From Nymphaea colorata (lineage: Eukaryota > Streptophyta > Magnoliopsida > Nymphaeales > Nymphaeaceae), in contig NC_045138.2 in assembly GCF_008831285.2 (NCBI RefSeq), forward strand, positions 6,973,205-7,037,204: a stretch of DNA of 64,000 bases, in the 5' to 3' direction. The position numbers were made by a program, and so were the translations under genes. Position 1 is the first letter of the stretch. The number at the start of each line of letters is the position of its first letter. Below the pieces are notes generated by a model that worked only from the letters and a program-made list of their open reading frames with translations, was not told where the DNA came from and did no database searches. Shown one piece after another: positions 48,621 to 59,544 of this stretch.

Positions 48621-49080
48621 TTATCGGTGTGGTATTATCGATGTGGTAGAAGATGTTGGCCAACAATAGCAATAAATTCTCTGTTTGTTAAATAGCCTTT
48701 GTCCCTCCCTTCACTTTTGTTGAGTAGGAAAATAGAAAGAATAAAAGTGAATTAAACCTCAGCAAAACTCGGATTCAGGGTAGAATAAATAGAGGGAGAA
48801 CAGAAATAGAAATGTGGATCTAGGCTTGGATATTCAAGATTAGATAGGATACTTAAATTAAGTGATACCGAAATAAAACACTCAGATTAGGAATAGTAAT
48901 TGAATTGTAGTAAATAGTTGTATTACGTATTACTCTATTCTATTGATTACAACTTGCAACGAAATCTTTCATAATTAGATTTCTAGTTTGCAACTTCTAT
49001 TTTTTCAATTCTCCTTTCTTCTTCTTCGGATTGAAGAAGAGAAGAAAGAGTTGGGGAAATCCAAAATACAAAGGAGGTTT

Positions 49081-49278
49081 ATGCCCAAGGGTAAAAATCC
49101 GAGAGTTACAGTTATTTTGGAATGTACCAGTTGTGTCCGAAATGGTGCCGATAAGAAGACGGAATCACCGAGCATTTCCAGATGTATTACTCAAAAGAAT
49201 TGACACAATACACCTGGTCGATTGGAATTGAAGAAATTCTGTCCTTATTGTTACAAACATATGATCACTAGGAGATAA
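49081..49278 (+). pseudogene. rpl33: rpl33 pseudogene, CGA-to-TGA stop
   Basis: Plastid ribosomal protein L33, 65 codons with TAA at 49276-49278. It begins [18 protein letters not shown]. Codon 41 is TGA (49201-49203) where plastid genes have an Arg after QKN; the reading continues HNTPGRLELKKFCPYCYKH. The two Cys pairs of the zinc-binding fold are still recognisable. A single CpG-to-TpG change explains the stop. Confidence 0.9.
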
Positions 49279-49451
49279 AGAAATAGATTGAATGCGGTGT
49301 TGCCTTGCATGTGCCAACATTTGAAGGAACGGGAAGGAATTACATATAACATATCTAGGGGCAAATAAAATGCCATTTCGGGCGGATCCGAGATGAATAA
49401 AGAAATGGTATTTTAGAGAAGAAATGGTATTTAAGAGATAAGGAATAAACC

Positions 49452-49807
49452 ATGGAGAAATTCAAGCGACCCCTTCGTAAATCCAAGCGATATTTTTGTA
49501 GGCGCTTGCCCCCAATGGGGTTGGGGGATCGAATTGATTATAGAAACATGAGTTTAATTAGTCGATTTATAGTGAACAAAGAAAAATATTACCTAGGAGA
49601 GTGAATAGATTGACCTTGAAACAACAATGATTAATTACTATTGCTATAAAACAAACTCATATTTTATCTTTGTTACATTTTCTTAATAATGAGAAACAAT
49701 TTGAGAGAGCCGAGTCAATTTCTAGAACTACCGGCACTAGAACCAGAAAAAATAGAAATAGGACCACTCTTCAATCGAATCAGAACTCAAACCATAACTC
49801 AAATTGA
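49452..49807 (+). pseudogene. rps18: rps18 pseudogene, frameshift plus stop
   Basis: Plastid ribosomal protein S18. The start [18 protein letters not shown] and [15 protein letters not shown] are clear, then one base is lost (ATTAGT reduced to ATAGT), shifting the frame to an early TGA. In the corrected frame [11 protein letters not shown] is followed by TGA in place of CGA, then LITIAIKQ and [13 protein letters not shown]. Two independent lesions make it non-functional. Confidence 0.9.
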
Positions 49808-50255
49808 TGTGATGATACTTTGTTCATAAGCTTCAGAGCTCATATTCAATTGTTGTGTCAAAAAAAAAAAAAGAATGGGGGAAGAAGACTCATTTCAATA
49901 AAGAAATGTGTTCGTTCATTCCTACTACATTTTATTTTCCTTTACATTGCTATTTTGACTCTCCCTTCCTTCCTTTGGCTCATGTTAAATTGTTAATACT
50001 TCATACATATCCGAAGTTGTTTGAAAGACACAAAAGTCTAGTCTGTTCAAAGGGTTGAGGGGTAGGAATAGAAAAGATCATTTCCGATTCATACAAATCC
50101 AATCTGATACCTTTTCATCGCCGGACATAGTTCATGATGTATCTTGATTCATCCTATTGGCTCCGCCCATCCCCCAATGGATATGATACTTTGCATTGTA
50201 TATTGGGTAATATTAATTTACTCGAATTAATTATATATAAATAAACCTCGAACCA

Positions 50256-50280
50256 CCCCCCCCCCCCCCCCCCCCCCCCC
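50256..50280 (+). repeat. 25-base poly(C) tract at the NUPT right edge
   Basis: An uninterrupted run of 25 C followed by six T, right where recognisable plastid spacer sequence gives out. Long C runs are rare in plant nuclear DNA. It may be a plastid homopolymer that expanded, a junction product, or a sequencing or assembly artefact. Confidence 0.9.
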
Positions 50281-51737
50281 TTTTTTATCCCATCATAATA
50301 CAATGACATTAAGGACACATACATACATGCTTCTAGAAGAGCACCATAGTTGTGTCAACACAGCTGAACATGAGTATAGACGTGGCATTCATTTTTTTTG
50401 TATTTTTTGTTTAATAATTTATATAGGACTATTCAATTGTATTAGATGTTGCCAAATGACTAAAACTTAGAACTTTATTGTTAAAAAACAATCCCTACAG
50501 TAGCGTTAGGAATGATTTTATATCACGGTGAATAGACAAATTTTTATATTTTAACCATCTGACAGGATCAACTTATATAGGAATAAATCAGACAAATAGG
50601 ATCTATATGCCGAGTCAATAGTGAACCAAAGCACGATTCATCAAGACACCAGCTACAAATGTTCATACATCAGAAAAAGCAATATGTGATCAAATAACAA
50701 AAGAGTGCAGTCCCTAGGAATCATCTGAGCATCTAAGAAAGAGGAAAAAGCAGCATATAACGCCACAGGAAACTTGCGCAATTTGGAAAAGACACATTTT
50801 TGGCAGGGCATCAATTTATGCAGCTTCTGTTCGCAAGTCAGGGAATAAATGAAATGAAATTAAATTAAATTAAAGAGTGCAGAAAGTAGTCTATGGCTTT
50901 GTATGTAGAAAGTTAGAAACATACAACAAAAATTAGATTCTAACTCTTCAATTGCGAAGACAACAGTTTTGTGATCAAATTATTAATGTTTTCTTTTGCG
51001 CTTGTCGAAGAACAGGAAATTCCCATTTGTGAACAGGGTAGACGGGATCATAAGGAGGTAAGACAACCATAACTGAGAAAGATTCAGCATATCGGATATG
51101 CAGGTTCTTATTACATGAAGACTGGATAAGAAGTACAGTTTACAACTTAAGAACATACAAAAATGAAAATGTTTTTCAATGAATCTGCATTTTCTAACCC
51201 TTAACAATAAAATGGCAGGATGCTCCCTTCTGCTAATTGCCAAGAAAACTGACTGAACTATTGTAAACTGGGAAAATATCCACTAGCATGTCTATCCATG
51301 GAGGGCACAGGTTTCACTAGCTTACACATCCATCCATGAAAATATAAATGGACAAACCAGGAATCTGAATACTGGTAAGAGTCTCAGTTTTCTATATTAA
51401 ACTAGAACTGAAGGAACTTATGTCCAAATACATAAAAACAAACTTAAGTCCACATACATAAAAACAAGGTACCAAATATTGTCTTTAATATTGTCATCAT
51501 GCTCAGCTTTGTTCAAGATAGTGCATCAAACCAATGCCCAGAAAAAGGAAGCCTTCATGCAGCACATCTCCTTATTGTAGTAAAGAAGCCCTGATGTCTT
51601 TCTTCTTCCGTAGCAATTGGCATGATCAACCTGCAATAGTGACAGAAATATAAGTTAAGGTGAAAAAAAGGAAAGTCAAAACAAATTGTTAGAAATAATA
51701 AACCAAAAATCAAGAGAAAATCGTAACTACAATTTTG
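50281..51737. other. Flank between NUPT and PI, including PI 3' UTR
   Basis: No independent gene seen. On the minus strand an acceptor-like CACTATTGCAG near 51633-51643 precedes a transcribed-looking segment, which could be a 3' UTR exon of PI. Confidence 0.4.
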
Positions 51738-53575
51738 CTATTTGTTCTGCTGCAAATTAGGCTGGATAGGCTGCACACAAAACCCAAATGGCTGAACCCT
51801 GGATTGTGAAGAATAGCTCTTTCCTTTTTTGTTGCTTCCAATGTCGATGTCTCTCAGTTCGCGCATTGCCATTTGTTCCTGTTGATGCTGTAAAACATTA
51901 AGGAATTAGCGATGCTACTTAAACTTCTAGAGTGGGAAAGTTATATGACTTAATTCCCATCAAACCAGTATATATTTCAGCTGCCTATTTTCCTCCTCCA
52001 GCATCCTTTCCTGAATCAAAAAGGAAAAGAAATTTACAGTGAACCTGAGAACCCATTGAAAGAGCACAAGAAACATTCGTCTTTCAAATTTCAAATTTGA
52101 AAATCAAAAGAACAGAACAGAAACAAAGATCCTCACATTTTTCCTCAGAATTTCGATGTCATTGTTTAGGCATTCGGTCTGCAGAAGATACTGTCACTAA
52201 CAGAAAGAGAGTCGAAATTGAAAGACAAATGCTTAAAAGTCATCAAGTATCTTTAGCATAATGGCCACCTGCTTCATGCGCACATGGTCATAGCCAAACT
52301 GAAGAGAGTCTTCAAGATTTCGAAGTTCAACAATAGACAAGGAGCTCAGGTCTTCACCCATCAAATGCCTAAAATGTCACACAAGAAATTACTTCTTGAC
52401 AACCCCATAAAGAAACAGATTACCAGAAGTAGGCCGGCTGAGATACCTGAGTTCAATCTGCATATTTTCATTCTCCTTTCTGATCCTATCCAACTCTGTG
52501 TTCAGATACTGTGCAATCATAGGGTAGTGTAAGAATTCAAGAAGCAGAAGCTAAAAGTTCCTTCAATGCTAAATGGGGAACACATGAACCTTTTACCTCA
52601 TGCCTAGCATCCCAGAGCTTTTTCCCAGAAGTCTTCTGGTATCGAGTTAAGAGTTCCTTCAAGCTGCAACATCAAGCAAAAGGAAACAGGAAAAGAGTCA
52701 CATGCAAGGCAATGTAACAGTAGCAAAAACATCGAGTTAAAAGTTCCTTCAAGCTGCAACATCAAGCAAAAGGAAACAGGAAAAGAGTCACATGTAAGGC
52801 AATGTAACAGTAGCAAAAATATCCCTCACCCACCAAAAGAAATAGTACACAAGTCCAGCTGAAGCTAAAATCAAGGACCAAAAATCTGAATGGATGCGCA
52901 GAAGAGCATTAGATGGAAGAAACAATTTGTACGTATAAAACTACTCACAAAATATTCGATCAGCTCATCCGAAGAAGAAAAACCGTTTCAACATTTTGAA
53001 TGTGAGCCCGATGTAGTATAAAACGATACAGGGAAAGAAGGGGATAACCAGATAAAAGAAAATAAACAACAGATCTAGTGAGGTATATTTTTTAGCTACT
53101 GAAATCCAAAAACAGAAAATCAAATAGATACCACCAACAACAACGTCAAACGATTATCTGACAGATATGACAGTCCAACAAAAATAGTAAACAATAAACA
53201 AATGTAGAAAGCAATAAAAAGCTCAAATTTCACATGCCAAGATGATGAATATCGATCAACAGGGAAAAAACCGCTCTATGTATATGTGTGTGTTTGCAAA
53301 TAGTACCAAATGAAGCATCTTCAAAAGAGATCTAAAAGCCAGAGAGAGACAGGGAGAGAGAGAGAGAGGAAACCAAGGAAAACCTACTTGGTAGAAGGGG
53401 AACAATACTCATTCAGCTTCCCAGCGCTAGAGAACAATAAGAGTGAGACCTGAGCGTCACAGAGAACACTGATCTCCCTCGCCTTCTTCAGGATGCCCTG
53501 CTTCCTCTTGGAGAAGGTGACCTGCCTGTTGGAGGCATTCTCTATCCTCTTTATCTCAATCTTACCTCTCCCCAT
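51738..53575 (-). CDS. PI: PISTILLATA/GLOBOSA-lineage MIKC MADS-box factor
   Basis: Floral B-class transcription factor; with an AP3 partner it binds CArG boxes and sets petal and stamen identity. Exons on the minus strand: 53388-53575, 52597-52663, 52447-52508, 52269-52368, 52137-52178, 51966-52010, 51738-51887. They total 654 nt and encode 217 residues with all phases agreeing. The MADS domain runs [19 protein letters not shown] to [12 protein letters not shown]. The I and K region includes [29 protein letters not shown] and [16 protein letters not shown]. The C-terminus ends [18 protein letters not shown], the PI motif that separates this lineage from AP3. The ATG chosen is the one starting MGRGK. 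Exon 5 is 42 nt, longer than the usual 30 nt. The 5' part of exon 2 and its acceptor are duplicated in intron 1. A functional gene is likely. Confidence 0.95.
52641..52820 (-). repeat. 90-bp tandem duplication across the PI exon 2 acceptor
   Basis: Two 90-bp copies (52641-52730 and 52731-52820) differ at about three positions. Each contains the first 23 nt of exon 2, its CAG acceptor and the polypyrimidine tract. The copy at 52731-52820 offers a second acceptor before 52753. If used, it would add 90 nt that keep the frame but contain an in-frame TGA. Confidence 0.93.
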
Positions 53576-54000
53576 CTCCAGCAACCGACCACTCTAACCC
53601 GTACCACTCTACAAAGAGATGGCTATGACAGAAGAAGAAGAAGAAGAAGAAGAAGAAGAAGAAGAAGAAGAAGAAGCATCTGGAAAAAGAGGAGGATGAT
53701 GAGTTGGGGCTCTCCATTTTCGGAGCTGAGAGATGGTAGCTTTCGAGCACCATTAAAAACACAGACCATATACGGAATGTTTGCAAAGTCCAAACTAATT
53801 ATCGAAGGGAAAACCATGAAACAAAAGGAACCTCTCTCTCTCTCTCTCTTACGTCCTTGTTATTACCAACTGTGGCCATCGTTGGTTTACGTTAAAAAGA
53901 GGCAATCGATCAACTATGACAGTTCACACGTTAACAAGTCGGTCAGTAACCATGACTACCGCACGCTTTCATTAACGTTGGTGACCCTGGTCAAGAAAAT
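53576..54000 (-). promoter_or_regulatory. PI leader and promoter-proximal region
   Basis: A (TTC)n tract on the minus strand (plus 53631-53676) lies 55-100 bp before the ATG and a GA-type tract (53832-53850) further up. GAGA-like tracts bind BPC factors in plants. A near-CArG sequence CCATATACGG is at 53766-53775, one base from consensus. I did not see a clear TATA box. Confidence 0.4.
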
Positions 54001-54730
54001 CTCGTGAAAGACACGGTCCTTTTCTTTATCAGTTAAAACTTTCGAATAAACTTATACAAAATTGTAGTCCTAAATTACTGATTAAAAACTTCCGCTTCAA
54101 ATATCATACTCGAGCGAACCTTACTGTGATAAAATTCATTGGTTTCGTTTTGCTAAGCGTTGTTGACGTAACCATTCTAGTTCAAGTTGTTCTTTCTCTT
54201 GAGATTGTATATATCGTTTCAAAAGATTTAGTGGGCATTGATCCTGAAAAACTAATTTGAAATTGTTAAAGTCAAACGTGGAGACAAAGATGAAGATAGC
54301 GATAAGTTAAAAATTTGTAGTGATTGACAAGAAAGAAATAGTTTGAAAGTACTTTTGGAAATAAGTTTATAATAATCAAGCCTTGCGTTCTTATACAAGT
54401 GGATTGGAAAGGGATTTTAGTTAAAAAAAAAAGGAAAACCTACTTGAACTTTATTACTTAACTGCAAATATGTTTTCGCTGTAGTGTTCTTTACACCCAA
54501 AATATGAGTGAAGGAATTACGATATTTTCATTATTGAATTTCATGCCTCCGTTCAGATATAGAACAACACATGACACAGCGAATATTGACATATCAGTTT
54601 CCTGAAAAATATGGTCACAGTTATATGTTTTAAGGCAAAACATTTCTCACCGGTTTTGTTCTATTTCCGTGCTATGCGGTTACTAGGAAAATCCTGTTCC
54701 CACGGTTAACATTTTTTGATCCACATGTAA
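54001..54730. other. PI upstream intergenic DNA
   Basis: AT-rich with no gene, RNA or repeat that I can support. Confidence 0.4.
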
Positions 54731-55096
54731 AGGCTGCACATCAGAAAACTCGAGCTCGAGTCGAGCTTGCTAGAACAAGTTTGAGCTCAACTCGACAAAA
54801 CAACGTCGAACTCGAATTCGACTCGTTTAACTCATTTATGTTAAGCATGTCTCGTTTCTTTAACTCGTTTAACTCGATTAACTCATTTAGTTGCCACTCG
54901 TTTAATTGTTTTCTAATTAAAATTCAACATTCATTGTGTAGTCAAGCCGAATCGAGTTATTACAACTCAAACTGGATTCGTTTAATATTTCAAGTATATA
55001 TTTGAACTCGAGCTCGACTCGATTTATAAACAAGTCATGTTTTAATAAGTTGGTTCGAGTAGAGCTCGAGCTGGTTGGACTTGTTGTGCAGCCCTA
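54731..55096. mobile_element. TCGAGC-type element, copy 2, both ends present
   Basis: The left end AAGGCTGCACATCAG and the complement of the right end, TAGGGCTGCACAACAAG, are inverted. The interior is a chain of degenerate ACTCGAGCTCGAGTCGAGC and AACTCGTTTAACTCG words. No frame with coding character and no convincing target duplication. Confidence 0.65.
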
Positions 55097-56849
55097 TTTG
55101 CAGTTTATAGATGACCTCCTTGCCTAGAGAGGTCATTGAGCATAAACAAAATGTGGAATGTTACTTGAGGCTTTTCTCTCTAAACAAAGAGAGATTGGAT
55201 TAATTTTTAGTATCAGTAGAAATTAAAGAAAAAGAAGAAAAGTGGGCCATTTAGATTGTTTTAAGTTCTAGCCTTCTAGGGTATGATACGTCCACATCCA
55301 TAGGTGGGTGTAGCTACCAACTTCTAGTTATGTCAATTATGTAATGAAGGCTGGAAACTTTTTTGCTCTCATAACTAAACTTTTTTTTTTTTTTTTGTCT
55401 CTTTAATTTTTTTTGTAAGTGGGAGGAAGAGGTCCACCACCTTTAGGGTTAAGAGTTTGTCACATCGGATCAAACATGAAAGTAGTGAACCATCAGTTAA
55501 CTGTGCTTTATGAATCGAAAGGAAGAACATACGACCTGTCACTCACAGTTACCTGTAACTAAGACGAGTATAGATTTGGCTTCATGTGCAACTTCCTTAC
55601 TCTTAAATTCAAGTACTCAAAATTTTCTCAATTCCTAATGACGACGTCCTATTTTCCGAAAAAAAATTCATCGTGTCTTCAGTTTTGAGAGCGGATGACG
55701 TTTTAAAGTTCTTGTTCTTCAACGTTCAGAAACGTTCAATTCAAAAGAAGCGATTTAAAATCAGGTAACTGAGCAAGCAATTGAAAAGCAGGCAGCACTT
55801 AGCCGAAAATTCAGAAATTTAAGCCACGTTTTTGGGATTGGGAACAAATTTTTATTCATTAACAATGATAACTCTAAGTCACTCAACTCATTCACGAGAG
55901 TCCTTTGATACGTGATAATGGATGGTTAAAAAAAAGGAAAAAAAATGTGAACTATACTAAATGACCAAAATGTCCCTTATATATATATATATTGGTTGGT
56001 AACTAGCTTCAGAATCATTTAGTTAATCAAAGCCGTTTGATTTATTATGATAGGCGATTAGTATTAGTTCGCTTTTTTTTTCTTCTTATTTTTCTCTCAA
56101 CTATTCATAAGCTTTAGATTGGTGGCTCAGTTAGATGGCAAGATAATTCTCGATAAATAGAGTCATCATTCACCTACTATATATTACATTGTTTCATACG
56201 GGATCAAACCTGAATAAGATTATACAAACTATGTAAATAGATACAAATAAGGATCTCTAAGATGGTACATTTCATTTAGGATTAAAAAGAGGTAGAATCG
56301 GACTTTTTTTTTTTCTCTTTTTTGATATCTATCGTTATTCATTTCTTTGGAGAGTTATTGCATTGAAGAGAGAAATATGTTTGATGGTATATTTTTCGAT
56401 GTATATAAGGGATCCTCCACATAATTCAAATCGACCTAATTTGATTTCCAACTGGGCCCTATGTGACATGACTGATCCATAGAAATGAGAATGCACATGC
56501 ATGGTGGGCCCTTACATGACTAACATCAACTTTGTCGACATCAGGTTACTTTTGAATAATATTTGATGTCCCCATTTTGCTTAGCTTACTATAATAATAC
56601 TTACTGATGAGAAATCATGCATTTAGAGAATTAGAAAATATGAATGAATTATGACTTCTGGTGCACATGCCCATCACTCACAATCACTCATAGTTCCTTA
56701 CTTCCTTTAAAAACGGACTGAAAGGGACATTAGGCCGGCACATTTACGTGATCGTCAAGAGCCACGTGTCATTTTGGGGTTCTTGCACGCACACGCATGT
56801 ATGCACATGCAATAATAAAACATAAGAAATTGCCTCTTTGAGTTTGAGT
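55097..56849. other. Non-genic stretch
   Basis: It contains a T run (about 55380-55396), a short (TA)n near 55979-55992 and T/C-rich DNA. No gene recognised. Confidence 0.45.
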
Positions 56850-57042
56850 TAGGGCTGTACAACGAGTCTAGCCATGGCTCGACTAGAACTCGCTCGAAAA
56901 AGCTTGGCTCGAGCTCGACTCATTGATAAACGAGTCAAGTTCGAGCTGAAAGTTAAATTTGAATCAATAAACGAGTCGAGTTCGAATTGCAAGAACTCGA
57001 CTCATTTAAACTCGACTCGACTCAATGAACCGGTTCAGGGTA
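56850..57042. repeat. TCGAGC-type element, copy 3
   Basis: It begins TAGGGCTGTACAACGAG and continues with GGCTCGAGCTCGACTC and GAACTCGACTCATTTAAACTC words. The right end lies near AACCGGTTCAGGG at about 57040 and is not matched by a clear inverted repeat. Confidence 0.55.
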
Positions 57043-57409
57043 AATTTTTTTTCTCTTTCCATTCGGTCTTCACTTTTCCTTCTTCCCGTTCACTCTTCCT
57101 TCTTCTTGTTTGCTCTCTCTTGCTGTCTTCCCTCTTCCATCGACCACGACGACCAGATGATGTCGACCAGACTTGAGGGCACTTGCTGCCTTCTCTCACT
57201 GGCCGCCGCTGCTGCCTTAGACGCATCCATCGCCTTTCCCTTTTTTTCGCTGCTGCTGCCTCAGACGCATCCGCCGTTCCTCTTGCTCTTGCTGCAGCTC
57301 ATTCTTCCGCCTTCACACAAGGTACGCCTTCGACCTTCCTTTCTTCTTCTTCTTCTTGTTCTTCCTCCTCCTATAGAGAAGGAATAGTTCTGGATTGAAC
57401 CTTGGCAGG
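57043..57409. other. Pyrimidine-rich stretch
   Basis: CTTC/TTC-rich low-complexity DNA. The open frames here (Ser/Leu/Phe-rich) arise from the base composition, so I do not call a gene. Confidence 0.45.
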
Positions 57410-57955
57410 AAAGGTCATGGGAAGCAGGGCAAATGCTTCTTGGAGGGTGGCCCTAAGTTTGACCCACTGCTCCAAAGAAGACCGAAACTCACACCCAACC
57501 CCTCCATATTTGGCATGTGTTGGTGCCTCCATATGCCTTTCTGGCGCTGCCTCCATATGCCTTTCTGGCGTACTTCAACTTGTGCATCGGTAGCCCTTTA
57601 TGTGCATCACAAAGAGTTGGCCCTCAAGAAATTGAAGCGGAGACTAGTCGCCTACCTGCCCTTATTAAATCCCGTTGGACTGTACCTTCTTACTTAATAG
57701 TAAAGCATAAGGAAGTGCATTCTTAAGTTGGGCGAGCGAGGTTTGACCGACTGCTCGAAAGAAGGCCGAAGACCCTACTCAACCCCTCATTCCTCAAGAT
57801 ACAATGCCTGCGTCGATGCCTCGAGATGCCTCCCTGCAACGTTTCAACTTGAGCGTCAGTGAGCTCTTATTTGCAACATAAGGAGTTGGCCACTCAGAAA
57901 CTCGAAGCCAAGACTGGTCGCCTACCAGCCGCTAGTGGACCATGCCTTCATACAT
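57410..57955. repeat. Two diverged tandem copies of a ~320-bp unit
   Basis: Shared phrases in the same order are GTTTGACC[CG]ACTGCTC, AAAGAAG[AG]CCGAA, CAACCCCTC, TTCAACTTG, GAGTTGGCC and GTCGCCTACC. They occur about 320 bp apart in 57410-57715 and 57733-57955. The first copy holds a further short duplication of CCTCCATATGCCTTTCTGG (about 57529-57570). Function unknown. Confidence 0.75.
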
Positions 57956-58484
57956 AAGGAACGTGGTTTCCAAGGCTTTTGTTAAACAAAAAAACAATCT
58001 CTCAGTACTTAATTTTCGTGATTTGATATGCTACATTGCTTCTTTTCCAGGAAAGGAAAACGGCATTTTTATGTTTTAGTAAGTGGAAGAGTCACGAATC
58101 CACATATATGAAAGATTGTACAAAATTCTTACTTATTCGTGAAGCATATTATTAGCCATTAGCGGTAGAATCGTTTTAACTATGAACAGAACCGGTGGAA
58201 CAACCGATTCGGTGAACTGGCGGATTCCCTGATTCAGATGAACTGGGTTGTGAATCGGCCAACATATTGAAAAATCGGTGTCTATAATATGGACAAATGC
58301 AGAAAATAATAATTTCAAAAATAAAAACTATCATGCTACCAAAATGTGGTCCAAGACTTCTCTTGCCAACTTAATTAATCGAATGAAAGCAGGTCCCCAT
58401 GATTGCCCTTTTTATGTACACACACTTTCTTACCCAAAAAATTGTTTTTATACCTTACTCCTTCACTTTTAGCAGGGATCCATT
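57956..58484. other. Non-genic stretch with ACCGGTTCGG-type words
   Basis: Around 58180-58265 there are degenerate words such as GAACCGGTGGAACAACCG, ATTCGGTGAACTGG and GATGAACTGGGTTG. They suggest yet another self-repeating element, too short to bound. No gene. Confidence 0.35.
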
Positions 58485-58925
58485 TAGACATGTTAATATA
58501 TCCGATTTTAATTTGGATATTTGACCGAATCGTTTTGAAAAAAATGGATATGAAAAAAAATTAATATCAGATTAAGAAATTGGAGTGGATTCTGATTTAA
58601 AAAATGACATGCAATTGGATTCAGGTTCAAATATACATAAATATAAGAATAGATTGCGGTCAGATTTAATTTTGAATAAATATCATATATCCATTGTTCT
58701 TGTGTTTCTTAAATCCATCAAATTCGGTTCAATATTCGGATTTGGCTTCAGATATGAATATAAAAATCAGATTTATATTGTGAAATCAAATTTCATACTC
58801 AAATTTGGATATGACTTTTCATTATTAATATTTGAATCCAAATATATGAATATCCAAAAAGGAGTATATAATTAAGGATACATCTAATTCGAATCCGATC
58901 TGTTGACATCAGACACGAGACCCAT
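58485..58925. repeat. GGATTTGAAT-type element, copy 3
   Basis: The interior has ATCCGATTTTAATTTGGATA, ATTCGGATTTGGCTTC, TTCGAATCCGATC and similar words. The ends, ACATGTTAATAT at left and TTGACATCAGACACGAGACC at right, are worn versions of the family termini. Confidence 0.5.
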
Positions 58926-59132
58926 TGTTCATACAAGATCTAGTTATTCATACCTTTATCAGGGACCAAATGTTAATATTTTGACCTTTATACTTTTAAT
59001 TTTTTAAGTAGCACCCTAGGTCTTAAATGCATGACTCGGTGCAAGGCTTAGCTGATTCTTTGAGGATTCTAGATTTGCTAAGAAAGACAATAAAATGATG
59101 TATAAAGTCTCTAAGTGGCAGTGTTTTTTCTT
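58926..59132. other. Short non-genic stretch
   Basis: Single-copy-looking DNA between two elements. No gene seen. Confidence 0.4.
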
Positions 59133-59387
59133 CTAGAAATTAAGGGTGGGCATCGCCCGGCCCATTTAAAATTTAAAAATAAATTTTTACTTCTAAAATA
59201 AAATTTTTTAAATATAAAGTATATTTATTAATCATAAATATATATTATTAAAACAAAAAAAAATTAAAAAATACTTTTTTAATCTAAACGGGCCGGGCCA
59301 GGCTGACCCGAAACGGCCTATTGGGCCCGGAATCGGTTTTTCCCTGCCCAAGCCCGGCCCGGCCCAATGCCCAGCCTTACTAGAAAT
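59133..59387. mobile_element. hAT-like MITE with GGCCCGG interior and perfect 8-bp TSD
   Basis: The element is 59141-59379 (239 bp). Ends: TAAGGGTGGGCATCG at left, TAAGGCTGGGCATTGG in complement at right. The flanking direct repeat CTAGAAAT (59133-59140 and 59380-59387) is perfect. The interior has GCCCGGCCC, an AT-rich centre, and CGGGCCGGGCCAGG / AAGCCCGGCCCGGCCC words. An 8-bp duplication with TA(A/G)GG-type ends points to hAT transposase. No coding capacity. Confidence 0.85.
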
Positions 59388-59544
59388 GTGTGGTTGTTAG
59401 TCAGCAATATTACCACTGAATATCATTATTGCTGGAAGAAGCATAAAACAAAGAACATGAATCATTGAATTCAATTTTATAATAAGAAGAATATTGTTTT
59501 GAGGGGAGAGACCCTGTAGAGGCCGAAGCTCTTTCCTCATTTCC

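Noticed and set aside
53766..53775. CArG box upstream of PI
   Set aside because: CCATATACGG has one base off consensus; too weak alone to claim an autoregulatory site.
57025..57387. Ser/Leu-rich 120-codon frame
   Set aside because: Pyrimidine-rich low-complexity DNA generates such frames in several phases.
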